Assembly (NCBI GenBank): GCA_025094145.1
Contig: JALLLS010000020.1
Coordinates: 248,001-312,000, forward strand
Length of the DNA stretch: 64,000 nt
Reading direction: 5' to 3'
From: Spinellus fusiger
Taxonomy: Eukaryota; Mucoromycota; Mucoromycetes; Mucorales; Phycomycetaceae
Shown: positions 13,613 through 25,303 of the stretch, in pieces
Layout of the letters: every line of letters begins with the position of its first letter
Position numbering within the stretch: the first letter of the stretch is position 1
Notes under the pieces: generated by a model
Databases searched by the model: none
What the model was told of the DNA's origin: nothing
Seen by the model: the letters and a program-made list of their open reading frames with translations, nothing else
Position numbers and translations under genes: made by a program

Positions 13613-14968
13613 AAGTGACCCTCAAAAAGTAATGGAATTATTTTCAAATTTCGGGATATTTTTATACTAGAAATAATAGACACTATCTTTCTTTCTTTCA
13701 TAATACTTCTTTTCTTATAATATCTCACTCATACAACACTGAAAATATCTTCACCGAGACCTCTGAGATGTATGAGAAATAGACCAGCCTCGAGACTTGC
13801 TCAGCCATATTGTATAAGGTGCTGAACCTGAACACTACTCAGATCGAAGCACCTCGCATGTTCAATGTGCCTGATTCTACTGTGAGAGACGTAGTGAAGC
13901 GCTACAAGGAAACAGGCTTGGTCGTGCCTTCTCTCAAGAGTGGCCTTAAGAGAAAGTTGGACGATGGGGACCTCAGACGGTTGAGAAGAACAGTAGTCAA
14001 GGATTTCTATCAGACCAAGGAAGCCATTAGGGCAAGCATGGCCATTAAGGTTTCAGAGAATACCTTGAAGTACCTTGATGAAATCGGCTTCCACTCTTTC
14101 AGTTCAGTGGTGCGGCCTCTTCTCACCAAGAAACATATGGAGGCAAGGCTCCAGTGGGCCCATGAGCACGTTGGTTGTACCCATGAGCAGTGGCAAGGGG
14201 TTGTATGGTCCGATGAGTCCAGAGTAGAACTGATGAGCTATGACAGGGGCGCAAAATTCATCAGACAGCCTGGTACGGCCTTTGAGCCCAAGAGTTTCTT
14301 GGAAACAAGGGAGTTTGGAGGTGGTGGAGTGATGGTATGGGGCTGTTTCAGTGGGGAGGGTGTTGGGAGATGGATCGTAGTGGAGGGCAGGATACACTCC
14401 GCCAAGCACATCAATGCCTTGGGAGAAGCCTACTGCCCCGAGCTCGAATGTCTCTCTCTCTTCTAAACTCTGGAGTCAGTTAACACCTACAGGAGAACAA
14501 TGATAGACCCCACACGAGCAAGGCAACTCGTGAATGGAAGGCAGCAAAGAGTGTGGAAACTCTTCCTTACTGGTCCTCACAATACTGATCTCAATCCAAT
14601 TGAGCATCTATGGGTCCACCTCAAGAAGGTTATCAGGAAGGAAAGAAGTTTATATTTTACCAAAGAGAAGTTAGAGGCGGCCCTGATGCTGGAATGAGGT
14701 AAAATATCAAAGGCAATAGACACCCTCATTGCCAGCATGGGGCGGAGATGCCAGACTGTCATTGATGCCAAGGGTGGCCATAGTGGTTATTAATTAACCT
14801 TCTAATAAAACTTTCTTCTTGTCTTTTATACACTATTTTATGTATCTATTGAAAGCTTTATGTATTTACCTAATGAATTCATGAAGTTATAACACTATTA
14901 AGATAAAGTATGAATATAAAAAAGGAAAGCTGCATTTAAAACCATCGATTACATTTGGCGGGTCACTT
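13613..14968 (+). mobile_element. Tc1/mariner-like DNA transposon, 1356 bp
   Basis: The element has inverted ends starting AAGTGACCC at 13613 and finishing GGGTCACTT at 14968, each flanked by TA (13611-13612 and 14969-14970), the usual target of Tc1/mariner transposons. The ends stay similar for roughly 20 bases. Inside is a plus-strand transposase with stops and a frame break. The left flank is a Fanzor tail and the right flank is the head of a second, oppositely oriented copy, so the flanking sequences do not form one uninterrupted target. Confidence 0.85.
13810..14793 (+). pseudogene. Tc1-like transposase, broken
   Basis: The frame 13810-14466 has an N-terminal helix-turn-helix region (IEAPRMFNVPDSTVRDVVKR, then a second HTH with NTLKYLDEIGF) and the start of the DDE/D domain (VVWSDESRVEL, first catalytic Asp; GGGGVMVWGCFSGEGVGRW). 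It stops early. From 14500 a new frame carries a damaged second-Asp region (MIDPTRARQ) and TDLNPIEHLW (third acidic residue), then an in-frame TGA at 14695-14697 where relatives would read on, and the end VIDAKGGHSGY at 14793. The true start probably lay upstream near 13725, where the other copy has ATG but this one has ATA. At least three lesions make it inactive. Confidence 0.85.
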
Positions 14969-14970
14969 TA

Positions 14971-15257
14971 TACTACAGTGGAAGTAGGCACGTTGAACAT
15001 ACGAGATGCCTCGACCTGAGTAGATTTCAGGTTCAGCACTTTATGCAAAATGACTGAACGAGTTTTAAAGTTGATATAATTCTTATACATCTCGGAAGTT
15101 TTGACAAGAATGTTGATATTGTTAGATGAGTCAGACATTATATGAAAAAGTAGTTTTATGAAAAAAAGAAAGAGTGTGTTATTTTTAATATAGAGATAGC
15201 CCGGAATTTGAAATGAATTAAAATAAAAAAGCGGCTACTTATTGAGGGTCACTTTTT
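14971..15257 (-). mobile_element. 5' fragment of a second Tc1-like copy
   Basis: Read on the minus strand this starts with the family's terminal repeat (AAGTGACCCTCAATAAGT near 15254) and an ATG at about 15139. It encodes MSDSSNNINILVKTSEM, then HKVLNLKSTQVEASRMFNVP, the same helix-turn-helix start as the intact-ended copy beside it. It stops at 14971, exactly where the neighbouring element's TA and terminal repeat begin. The rest of this copy is not on the far side of the neighbour. Confidence 0.8.
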
Positions 15258-15605
15258 ATATAAAAATATAATTCACAGTTTAATCGTCTAAGAAAGATTA
15301 TCAAGATTTAAACTATTACCAAAAATTCATAAATTCTCATTCTTATCAACAGACTGACTATACTCTTTTCATATGTATTTTTTTTTTCTTTTTTCTTTTT
15401 TCTTTCTTTTCCTAATATGTAGGGCTATCGACAAGGTTGTATCCGTAAAATAGCCATAGTATCATGGAACTCTGCTTCTGACAAGCTACAATTCTTTTTA
15501 TAACCATAACAATCCTTACCCGTTGATAATCTGGAGTCAAAGTCTGGACATGTCCATACCTCACTTCCTCACCCCCATTCTTCGGTAAGAACCAATGTTG
15601 GCTGA
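15258..15605. other. intergenic spacer
   Basis: No gene is visible. A pyrimidine-rich stretch lies near 15377-15412. Confidence 0.5.
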
Positions 15606-17999
15606 CTAAATGAATGCAGCAGTGGTGCCTACTGAAGTATCAGCCACGGATGGTCCGTACCGCATCACACCATGGGAAGGGGGGATAGCTATATGAGTAA
15701 TTTCTTCTGGATGTCCTCTTTTTCTTCCTACTCCTCCTCCTCTTTCTCTTTCTCCTCCTGCCTTTGATTTCATGGACGTGCCAGAAGCTGAAAAGGACGT
15801 AGGCTATAGGACAACATCAATATCTTATGGCCCAGACATTGTCCTGCCAAACCACTGCTTCCAAAAGGGCTGGAACAAACCTGAGAAGACTGCTCTGGTG
15901 ATGCCTTTTTCGTTAATGTGTCGGGTAACATGTCACTACACATTGAATGAGCTCCATCATCGATAAACACCAGTGAGTTGTGCCTGACCTTTTTACGTAA
16001 CCAAGATATATACACATCCTACCCTGTTGATAGTCACTCCAGCTCTCTACTTTTGCCTTGAATATGTTCATCGATGCAGTGATATCCATAAGAGGATATG
16101 AAGTGTGGAGTGCTAAAAAGAAAGATAAACATCAGAGCACACACTCAAAGTGTACTGGGATTTCATTTGCTACACCACTGTTCTTGTTGACCAAGGAATC
16201 ATGGCTGTACCCTAGGTTTCTTGGTATCTAAATAATGCATTGATTTACCTGGGTTGACCTTAAAATAAAGCCCAACATAGAATGTCTTTGTGTAGATCAC
16301 TCCTGACTCACTCTGCCACTGCTGGCTACTATCGCGGTGGATGAGGTTCTCTGTCCGACCATTCCCGGTCAGTATGTCAGTCATATCTTCATGTGTCTTA
16401 TAAGAATAAGTATCATCAAAACCGTGAACAAATGGGTGTGCCAATGCAACACCATCAGTGGTATCTAATCGTACGAGCAAATGTCGTAAACGTGACTCTA
16501 CTAATCCACCCCTAGGACAGATCGTAAGCTCTTTATGGATCCACTGTCTTTGCTTACCATTTCAGGTTGTTCTCATATGTATCACTACTAGCGACGATCC
16601 GCAGGTAGTGGTTGTAGGTGGTGAAGAAAGTGTGCTCAGTAAAGAGTTGATCCCAGGATAAGGAACCTATCATTATTCTGTCGACAATCCACGCTGCTCT
16701 TCTTAATTCACCAAGAATAATGGCTTTTGTGGACTTTGATACGTTGTGGGTTGCGCACATGCTGGGATAGGCAGGTGTAATGACAGGCATCATATGAGTT
16801 CTATCGCGGTGGTTGGTCTACAGAAAGATAAAAGAAAGTGTTAAGTTGATAGTGGCTACTGTTTAATGTAAAAACAACAACTACCTTTGGATTCCATGGT
16901 TTTAATGAAGAAACCCCGGGGCCTTCTTCAATAGGCTTCAGAATAACTGGAGATGGCCATGCCCACTGTGCCACAATCATAAAGAACTTGCTAACAATAG
17001 TACTAGCACATGCCTTTGGGTACAGTTGGCATACTCTTGCTACTAGTAGTGCCCATGCTACTCCACCAAAGAAGCCTAATGTATTGGAGTAGATAGCTCG
17101 TCTTGTGGCCCACAGTTTGATACATCGCAGTGCAACACGAAAGGCAGATACATTGGGAACTAGCGATAAAATTTCATCGGCTACTCGAGTTCCATTGATA
17201 CTACGAAGACATCGTGTGTTCAGGGATTGCAATAGTGAACTGTTATTAACATCGATGCCCTTGGGCACACTTTGTACTTGAAGCTGTGCACACACAAGAT
17301 CTACCTATTCATTGTTTCTTGTGTAAATTCTCTATTGTTTATAGGTATAAAAACAAAAACAAAAAGACTTACGGAGATATCGTACACCTTGAACTTGATA
17401 ACAGGCACAAAAGAATCTTCTACAGTCTACTCATAAAGTCAACACAATCCTTGAGAGACTATCATCAGCCTACTTACTGTGATATCTTTAACAGCCTGTT
17501 GATTTCTTAGCATTGTATACCATTCTTCGAAAAAATGCTCTCTTGTCACATATTTAGGGACAATGCAGACAGCATCAATATCAGCGTCTGTTATAACATA
17601 GAGTAGAGTAGAACATTAGACAGTATATAGGTATAGATATATTAGTGCGGACACTTTACCTGCAGCATGGACGCCCAGTCTGTAACTGCCAAATGTTCGA
17701 ATAATTCCTCCTGCTTGAGCTATTTTTGCTTCGGAAAGGCCTTGTTCTTTACAAATCTTGGCTACCATTTGTTGGGTCAAGTTTTCAAGCTCTTCCAGGA
17801 CTTTCTGTCTAGTATAGACATAAATGGCTACAACTTTTGCAGGTTCTTACCGTAAGAGTGTCTTTTCATTACTCTCATACATGCTATGTCTCCTGAGTGT
17901 CTTTTCAAGTTCATCCCTCAGGCGTTCGTCGTTGGGTGTGGATGTGGCCAGTGATAAAGGCTTAGAAACGCCGTAATAGGTGGTTTCTTTGGAGGACAT
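15606..17999 (-). CDS. PAP1: poly(A) polymerase, with a frame break near the 3' end
   Basis: I read exons complement(16249-16511, 16558-16817, 16885-17304, 17373-17426, 17478-17587, 17660-17808, 17851-17999) plus an exon from 16112 downward. It adds poly(A) tails to nuclear pre-mRNA. The nucleotidyltransferase motif is FGSYRLGVH followed by DADID at residues 100-104, with the third Asp at about 156 (VDLVCAQL). The central domain has RCLRSINGTRVADEI and MMPVITPAYPSM, and the C-terminal RNA-binding domain has FYVGLYFKVNP. Near 16020 the frame that carries WSDYQQ runs into a stop at 15913, while the expected continuation DVYISWLRKK lies one frame away; a single missing base would explain it. A further frame with basic GRKRGHPEE and a stop at 15606 could be the tail, so the end (15606, 15770 or 15913) is uncertain. 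The catalytic half looks intact. Confidence 0.78.
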
Positions 18000-18122
18000 T
18001 GATTGCGTGCAGTGAGGAAAGAGAAATGAATGAATGAATGAAAAAGATGAAGAATGAGAGAAATGAACTCTCCTGACAGACGAGCGTCGTTTGTTATTGG
18101 ATCAAACGTCATAAGTTATGAT

Positions 18123-18130
18123 TGACGTCA
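18123..18130. promoter_or_regulatory. CRE/ATF-type palindrome TGACGTCA
   Basis: A perfect TGACGTCA lies 124 bp upstream of the poly(A) polymerase start codon, between that gene and RSM25. This palindrome is the known binding site of CREB/ATF bZIP factors. A related GACGTC lies at about 18106-18111 on the complementary strand as AAACGTCA. Function is inferred only from the match. Confidence 0.4.
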
Positions 18131-18367
18131 CACACTCCACTTGTTTCTGTGTCTTCACTACTACTAGCATTGTATTTTGCTATGGACACCAACTTCTTTT
18201 TTAGTATCAGTAAAAAGTTGAAGCCATAACAAATAATAAACCTGTTGTATTTTACTCGTCTTCTTATAAAGAAGGACTTTATCTGTATTTATGCGCTTTT
18301 ATATTTTATGCACTTCTTCCCTCCTACAGCCCCACACACACACACACACACACTTTCTCTCTCTCGT

Positions 18368-19070
18368 CTAGAAATAATTCTGTTGGCCTTGCTTCAAAGC
18401 ACGTTGTTCAAGGCGCAATCCATGCTGAGTCCATTTCTTGTTATTCAAAGACACCAGTAGATTGTCCATTTTGGCCTTGGCTTCTCTCTCTTCTGCTTCT
18501 TGCTTAGCACGTAGCTTGTAGAATTCAGCCGTAGCCTTGGCATAGGCTTTTCTCTCGGGCATTTTCTCGTAGATCATCAAATGAAGCTGGTATTTAATCA
18601 CACTACAGCGTTATTAAGGGTGCTCTCCTGCAGTGCACTTACACTTCACCATCCACTTCACGTGAGTCCATGCCAGGTAGTAAGAGCTGACTGAAGTCTG
18701 TGCGGTTCTGTTCGCAGTCTTCTTCAACAAGCACTTTGGGTCTTGCCAGCTCATAGGGGTGGTCCTTATAGAACTGTCTTCTCAGTTTGTCTTCGGGATA
18801 AACAATAGGAAGTGGTCGTGGGGGTCTGGTGCGCAGGTGTTTTTGTTGGTGACGAGAAGCAGTGGAGTGAGGCTTGGGCTTACTCAGTAAGGCTTCGAAT
18901 TCAGTCTGAGCAGACACGTTGGTGATGGGGTTTTGGGCTCGGATAATGGAAGGTCCCGGGGGATTTGCCTGAAGAACTGGGAGCCAGACAGGATTGCTCT
19001 TTAACAGTCCACCCTTCAAGAGATTAGACACATGTCGAACAAGTCCAGTCAGTGGTGGGCGAGTGGCCAT
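18368..19070 (-). CDS. RSM25: mitochondrial small ribosomal subunit protein mS23
   Basis: I join complement(18368-18602, 18643-19070), 220 residues. It matches yeast Rsm25/mS23. The N-terminus has VSNLLKGGLLKSNPVWLPV and PPGPSIIR. The core has PRPLPIVYPEDKLRRQFY followed by KDHPYELARPKVLVEE, the family hallmark. After the splice come VIKYQLHLMIYEKMPE and AYAKATAEFYKLRAKQEAEE, and the protein ends soon after a QHGLRLEQ motif. It is a structural protein of the mitochondrial ribosome foot. The 40-nt intron is among the shortest in the window; it was placed because phase and family alignment both resume after it. Confidence 0.88.
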
Positions 19071-19239
19071 GGCTGTAGAAGGTGTTTGGAAAAAACAATG
19101 GCTGGTGATTTTAGACAGTTCAAGGTTGTGAGAGGAAAATCAGTCACGCTGACATTGAAGAAGGCCAAGATGGGTTTTCCTATGCATGGTTTGGGTGGGT
19201 GATTTCATCTGTCTTTCTGTTTTTATGGCTACTAAGATG

Positions 19240-19487
19240 ATAATAATAATAATAGTAGTAATAATAGTAATAGTAATAATAATAGTAATAATAATAGTAA
19301 TAATAATAGTAATAATAATAGTAATAATAATAGTAATAATAATAGTAATAATAATAGTAATAATAGTAATAATAATAGTAATAATAGTAATAATAATAGT
19401 AATAATAATAGTAATAATAATAGTAATAATAATAGTAATAATAATAGTAATAATAATAGTAATAATAGTAATAATAATAGTAATATT
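19240..19487. repeat. 9-nt minisatellite (TAATAATAG)n
   Basis: About 250 bp are built almost only from TAATAATAG units, with occasional units shortened by three bases. Both strands stay open because the unit length is a multiple of three, giving artificial Ile/Val- and Ile/Thr-rich frames; these are not genes. Confidence 0.95.
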
Positions 19488-21761
19488 AAGTATTAAGTAG
19501 AGAAAAATGTCATGAATTTTGCTGTTAGAAACAGAGTGCAATAACTATCAAGTAGAATAGATTGAACTGCTTAAAACTTATCTTACTATACATTGCTTCC
19601 CTGTAAAATGTAACCTATGGAAGTAGGTATGTATTCATTTATCGGCTTGATTATCTATTTGCCTATCTACCTACATATACACATTCCTGCTCAATTATCT
19701 ATATTTGATTGCTATGATCCTTACCAAGATGCATGGAGATGTACGGTGGTGTTGGTATATGAAGACATGCCTTAATGGACAGGTATCGGATCTTCCGATT
19801 AACTCAGAACGATCTTGATCCCTGGACATTCGATCTTCTATTTTCATATGGGGGTATAACTATCATTATAGAATATACTATTGAATTTAAAGAGTAAATC
19901 GAGAATGCATCTGTGATGGCGAAAGTAGACAGAATGGACAAAAGAGATGACCAAGCCTTTTGTTAGGGAGAATAGTCAATTAGCCCTATTCTTTGGAAAT
20001 TGTTCTATAATTTACTATTATTTAGTTTCATCTATCTGAATCTATTGTAAGATATTTCTAGCTATGGAATAAGGCATTCAATGAGTGTCTTTAAGAAGTA
20101 TAGTCTCATTATTAACACGTTTAGCCCATGGATAGAGAAGGCGGCAGTACATGAAAAGTGTCTAATTGGGCGATCTAAATTACTCTAAATCTCATAACTA
20201 TAGATCGAACAAAATAGAGGTCTGTCTAGTCAAACTAGTTCTTTACAGTAGATTCCTAACATATCAATATCACAACGTGCAAATCAATACTATATATGAC
20301 TATACCCGCTCTCAGATTCTGCATCACTATAACTCATTGGTCGTGGGACATAAAAGAGTGAATCCTATTCAATACTGTGATGTGAGAAGGGGATACCAAG
20401 GCAATTAAAATATCACGAGTGGGAAGATCATTAATCCAATAAGAAAATGACAGACTAAGAAAACCATCCAGTCTTTTGTACTTGGAAGAACTCAAATCAT
20501 TCTAAGAACGATCAACTCGATCTTATCCAGCAGTAACATCCAATGTACATCTGGTTAATCTAAAGGACTATGCTGTAAGAATAGAACAGATTATGCATAG
20601 GAGTTCAAGTCATGACGGAATGGGATGCTAGATTATTGCTAAAAGCACCCCGAAATCTTGGAGTATGATATTTATCCCTATTTACGTTACCATGCTTACA
20701 GTGAATCATAAAACACTTATCCTTACAAGATCTCAACTTGCTCCTGATTAAGTCGCACTAAGATACGTTCAACCGAGGATCTGGGAAGAACATCACTAAC
20801 CTCAGTAGCTGTTAGGGGTGAGGATAAAGGGGGCTCCGATTCATAATAGGGAGGGAATGTTTCTTTAGATTATTAATGACCTTGCCACCAACATGAGTCG
20901 GAGGCAACACTAAGAATAGGAAGAATACACTGGACATTATATTCTTCTTATTACTCTTCTTATTAGTAATAGTTTAATAAGAGAACTGCCTATAGTATAT
21001 GAAAGGATGTTGGCTATAAGAGGTATTCCCTATCTGGAGTCTACATCCATTTATGATTAGCACTACTACTGTCAAGATACAAATAGTATCTATAGTAGAA
21101 CAGCTACAGATCCTATTACAATGAATCAGCAGGAAGTATATACCAAAGCTAAGAATGTAACACCAAAATGCATTCATCTTTATGCTAAATCATGACTCCC
21201 CAGACTGTGCCTATTCTAATTAACAAAATATAATAAACAATTAAGTTTCTATTGTTAATCCTACGATCAATACTTACTATGTGTATGAAGTTGTATTTCT
21301 TCATACAAATGTCTGCTATAGTCTACCTTGAATACAGCTCTACCTACTTTATAGTGTATACTGTCAGTAGAATAACCTCTTTCTATTGATGTTTATCGTC
21401 ATAAAAGTAGACATCCAATGCAGACTACAATTACTGGCATCCATTCAAGAAAGAAAAAGTCATTTATAGACGCACTGTACATATCCTCAGCGACTGCATA
21501 AAAGTGTAATCTAGTAGCACTTTCGTAGTGACTCAGTGCCACTGAAGAGACAATAACCCCTGCTTATTCATTCTTATGAACAAGAACACTCCTTTCTACA
21601 AGCTCATAGCCCCAAAGATAGAGAAAAGAAACTCCCATTGTATTCAACTGATTCTCCATACACTTGTATACACAATTATTACACACAGCAAATGACGGAG
21701 TAACCCACAAGAAACTGTCTGTTTTATTTTTATTTTGTCTGTTCTAAGCAAGTGGAGTTGC
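19488..21761. other. intergenic region
   Basis: No gene, RNA or transposon was recognised in these 2.3 kb. Short frames at 20166-20408 and 20974-21177 have no motif and no splice-linked neighbours. Confidence 0.55.
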
Positions 21762-22279
21762 TTAATGACGACGGGACTCAGCAATGACAGAAGACAACTC
21801 TTCAATCTTCTTCTTGGCACGGAGGAATGTACCGAGTCTCTTCTTGGTGAGCTTCTTCGCACGCTTGTCCTTGGAGTTCTTGATCAATTCCATGACACGA
21901 CGTTCATAGGGAGCGAAACCAACGACCTCACGCACAATGCTGCGGACAAAGGTGGTACGCTTGGAGGAAGCCTATGCATGGTCATGGACAAGCATTAGAC
22001 ATTTCATTCCAGTCTTTTCTGAATTTCATAGTCTTTTTCCTTTCTTTTTTCTTCTTCTTTTCCTCTACTCTTCTTTTTCTGTGTGTTTATCCACATTTAT
22101 ATTTCTTTATCCGTATAGAGATGTATCTATTGTCTCTATCCATCCATCCATCCATCCATTGAATCTAATATCATACGTACGCCCTTGGTGTAAGAAGGAG
22201 TAATCTTCAACTCACGACGAGTGACAATGTGGCCCTTGTTGAGACCAACAGCGAGACCAGACTTCTGCTGAGGAGCCAT
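21762..22279 (-). CDS. RPL36: 60S ribosomal protein eL36
   Basis: I join complement(21762-21971, 22181-22279), 102 residues, the usual eL36 length. Exon 1 encodes [20 protein letters not shown] and [13 protein letters not shown]. Exon 2 encodes [39 protein letters not shown] and [20 protein letters not shown], ending ESRRH. The protein is a small basic component of the cytosolic large subunit. The start at 22279 is chosen because MAPQ is the conserved N-terminus; an in-frame ATG at 22321 lies in the leader. The intron is 209 nt, long for this window, and carries a (CATC)n run near 22139-22160; introns close to the start are common in fungal ribosomal protein genes. Confidence 0.95.
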
Positions 22280-23566
22280 TTTATGGATGCGGAAGAGAGA
22301 CTCTTCCTGGAGAGTACTCAACAGACATCTTCACCTGACCCGAGGACCGGCTACTGCACGGACTTATGGCACGTGACTTATGAAACTCTGATCCCACTGA
22401 GCATGGTTTCTATATGACAGTTGAATAGACTGAATTCTAGCTTAAACTGTGGCTTTTTATATATTGCTTTTTATATATTGCTTCCTATATATTGCTTCCT
22501 ATATATTGGTTGATTGATTTCTATGTAGGTACATCTTCTACATTCCAACCTGTTATTAAAGAAGCCAAATTTGCCTATTCCGTGCATCCAAGGATTTTCT
22601 GATCCATAGATCTTAGTCTTTCTTTACATTATCAGAGGTGTTTTTATTGCTTTTCCATGGATAGAACAGTCTACTATGAATGTATTCATCTATAATAACG
22701 ATGACATTGACCATTGCTTTACAGAGATATCTCATAAAAGCACGATCTCATTTCTATTCATGACAGAATAGAATAGAATATGTTCTATCATGAGCTTAAT
22801 CTACTCATTACATTATGATTATACTCTATCTCTTTGTGTTCTTCAGATGTTGTTGATAATTAACATATATGCTATTCTATCTATAATGTCAATAAAAAGA
22901 GTATACTCTCAATACTAATGACAATAAATGCAGTCATCTACAGGTCTATTTCTATACACAAATATATATATATATATATATATATATGGAAGTAGATTAG
23001 AAATATCAAGTCAACAGCATCTAGAATATCAGTCAATGGTAGCCATTTTACAACTTCTCTTGCTATTTATATTGATAGATCTATAATTCATCCCAGAGAA
23101 TGCATACTTCTTTAACACGTTAACCAATCTATATCCCTATTGGATTTAAGATCCAGACATTAGCACAGGCCCCACTCATCTTCAGGTGTGTGCCTATCAA
23201 TGTCACGGTTATTCTATAATGAAAGAGGATGTCTATCCAATGACTTTCTATCCAATCCTTATCTCTCTTGTTGCTATTCCTTAGTAGATACCATGGAAGA
23301 TGACAGTGACCCATTTGAACCAAGACGACGAGACAATCCAAGAGTATGGTTTGGAATAGAGTGGTACATCCAAGCAATGCCCTGAGCCTACTTCTTCTTT
23401 CTATGTCTATATATTTATTAGCAAGAAAGAAGATCTCCGTACAACAAAACGCCAATGATGAAAACTCAGGATCGACAGTGGCACTCTTCATCGTGTGACT
23501 GTATTTTCCAGGTGGTTTTTCTTCTTTTCTAACCCTACCCTACCCTGCTTCTTCTTTTCTTCTTTT
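22280..23566. other. intergenic region with (AT)n tract
   Basis: The region between RPL36 and the LETM1-type gene has a (TA)n microsatellite at about 22965-22987 and a few tandem copies of TATATATTGCTTCC near 22455-22510. Small frames on both strands at 23129-23491 have no recognisable motif, so I do not call a gene. Confidence 0.5.
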
Positions 23567-25303
23567 ATGGCTTCCTCCGTTGTTAGACGTCAATTGACTC
23601 TGGGCACTGCAAGGTATATCCTAGAGATGATGTCTTTGTGTAGAGATAACAGACTTAACATGTGTGGATACAGATGGGTGCCTAGTATCCGCCCTTGTTA
23701 TGACCAAGCGAGTGGATGTCTGCGTGTTGCCTATCCTTCATTAGTCACTGCAAACAGCAAAAGAATGTAATACTCTGCTATTCTAATAATGATAATAATA
23801 ATAATAATAACACTGATAATAATTATAAAAAAAAAACATGTGTGTTGATGTATTGTTTTCTTTCTGTAGACACCTAGGAAACAGCACCCATTTTGATATC
23901 TTGAAAACCCCCCGTTTCTTCTCTTCTGTCGCTCCTCAACACCATTCCAAAGGACATATAACATCTAATGCAGTGGAGAAGCCTTTGGATAGAGTAGAAG
24001 CTGAAGCTGTCAAAGAGTCGGGTTCTCGTATTGTGAGATTCATAAAGTATTCCAAGGATTTGGTTGTCTTTTATAAGGACGGCATTAAACTTCTCTGGGG
24101 CAACAGAAAGACAGCCAAGGAACTTAAAAGAAAGGTTCAGCAGGAAGGCTATGTCTTGAGCCGCTCTGAATTTCAGTTGGTAAATGGACAAGAGAAACAA
24201 AGCAAGAGAAACGTATACAAATTTGTGTTATAGATTTATAGATCCGAAAAAGATGTCCTTAAGCTTATACCCTTTGGTGTTGTCTTTTGTATCCTCCCAG
24301 AATCTGTAAGTCAATGTACTTGGAGAAGAGGGGTTGATGACCAAATAATAATATTAATATTAATAATAATGCTTTGTACATTTGCAGATTCCTTTGTTGA
24401 TTATGTTTGTGCCTGGAGTAGTCCCCAGCACCTGTCTGAAAGAGAGCCAAATTGTAAGTCATTGTGTGTAGGGGTATTTTATATACCTATTCCAAGAGAG
24501 TGTAAGTACTCACTGGTTTTTGTTTTTATTTTATTTTATTTTTTAAAAAAAAATAGGAAAAGCAGCGTGAAAAACTGGACAAATTGCGCCAGACGATGTG
24601 CATGAATGTTATCAAATCCTCTGAAAAGATCCAAAATGTAAGCAACGGAAAGTCAAAGGAAGGAGATGTTGGGGATATTTCTTGGGACTTAGTTGTCTTT
24701 TCTATTCACAGATCACACCCGAGGACTTTTTGAGTGTTCGCAATTTTACGGCTATTTCCAAGAATTATGATTTTGACTTTGATCTTGCACGCATTGATAA
24801 GAAGCACTTGGCCTCCTACTGCAAGTGAGTATCTTACAGTGTAGAAGTCCTATTGCTACTTGTACACTGGTATCTGTTTCTGATCTTGTTGATTAGGTTC
24901 ATGAACTTGTCTGGATGGGGAACTCAGGGTATATTGAAGAGACGTCTGGATAAGCACATGGACTATTTGCTTGAAGATGATAAGGTAGGAGAGTTGACTT
25001 TATGTTTTATTCATTCAAAGTAGCTTTTGGCCAAGGAAGGTGTGGATACACTGAGTGATTCTGAGCTCAAGCAGGCTGCTGAAGAGCGTGGCATGTAAGC
25101 TATTCATCATTCAACGCAGCAAATGGGCCTAACATCTTTCTTTCTTTCTTTCTTTCTTTCTTAGGCGCTCTATCAATAATAATATGGATAATATATCCCG
25201 TGGTGTCAAGTACTGGATGGCACTTCATACAATGCAGCCTCCTATTTCTCGTGGAATGCTTGTCTTTAGTCGTATGTTCTTATTGAATGCCAACTACAAG
25301 TAG
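23567..25303 (+). CDS. LETM1-domain inner mitochondrial membrane protein
   Basis: I join 23567-23766, 23870-24179, 24234-24305, 24388-24453, 24557-24637, 24712-24824, 24897-24984, 25024-25094 and 25165-25303; nine exons closing to 379 residues. The N-terminus (MASSVVRRQLTLGTARY) looks like a mitochondrial presequence. Then comes KDLVVFYKDGIKLLWGNRKT, RSEKDVLKLIPFGVVF and a hydrophobic stretch to about residue 215 that would be the membrane segment (IPLLIMFVPGVVPST). The LETM1 ribosome-binding-like domain follows: LASYCKFMNLSGWGTQGILK, LLAKEGVDTLSDSELKQAAE, ERGM, and WMALHTMQPP. Relatives (Mdm38/Ylh47/LETM1, LETMD1) act in K+/H+ exchange and in docking mitochondrial ribosomes. It is shorter than LETM1/Mdm38 and lacks EF hands. 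Exon 1 could instead end near 23616; both choices keep phase. Confidence 0.85.

Noticed and set aside
19140..19541. Ile/Val- and Ile/Thr-rich frames of over 100 codons on both strands
   Set aside because: They are produced by the 9-nt repeat, which has no stop in these frames.
23129..23491. A 120-codon minus-strand frame and a short plus-strand frame ending WFGIEWYIQAMP
   Set aside because: No motif, no splice-linked neighbours and no family I recognise. A small gene is possible but not supported.
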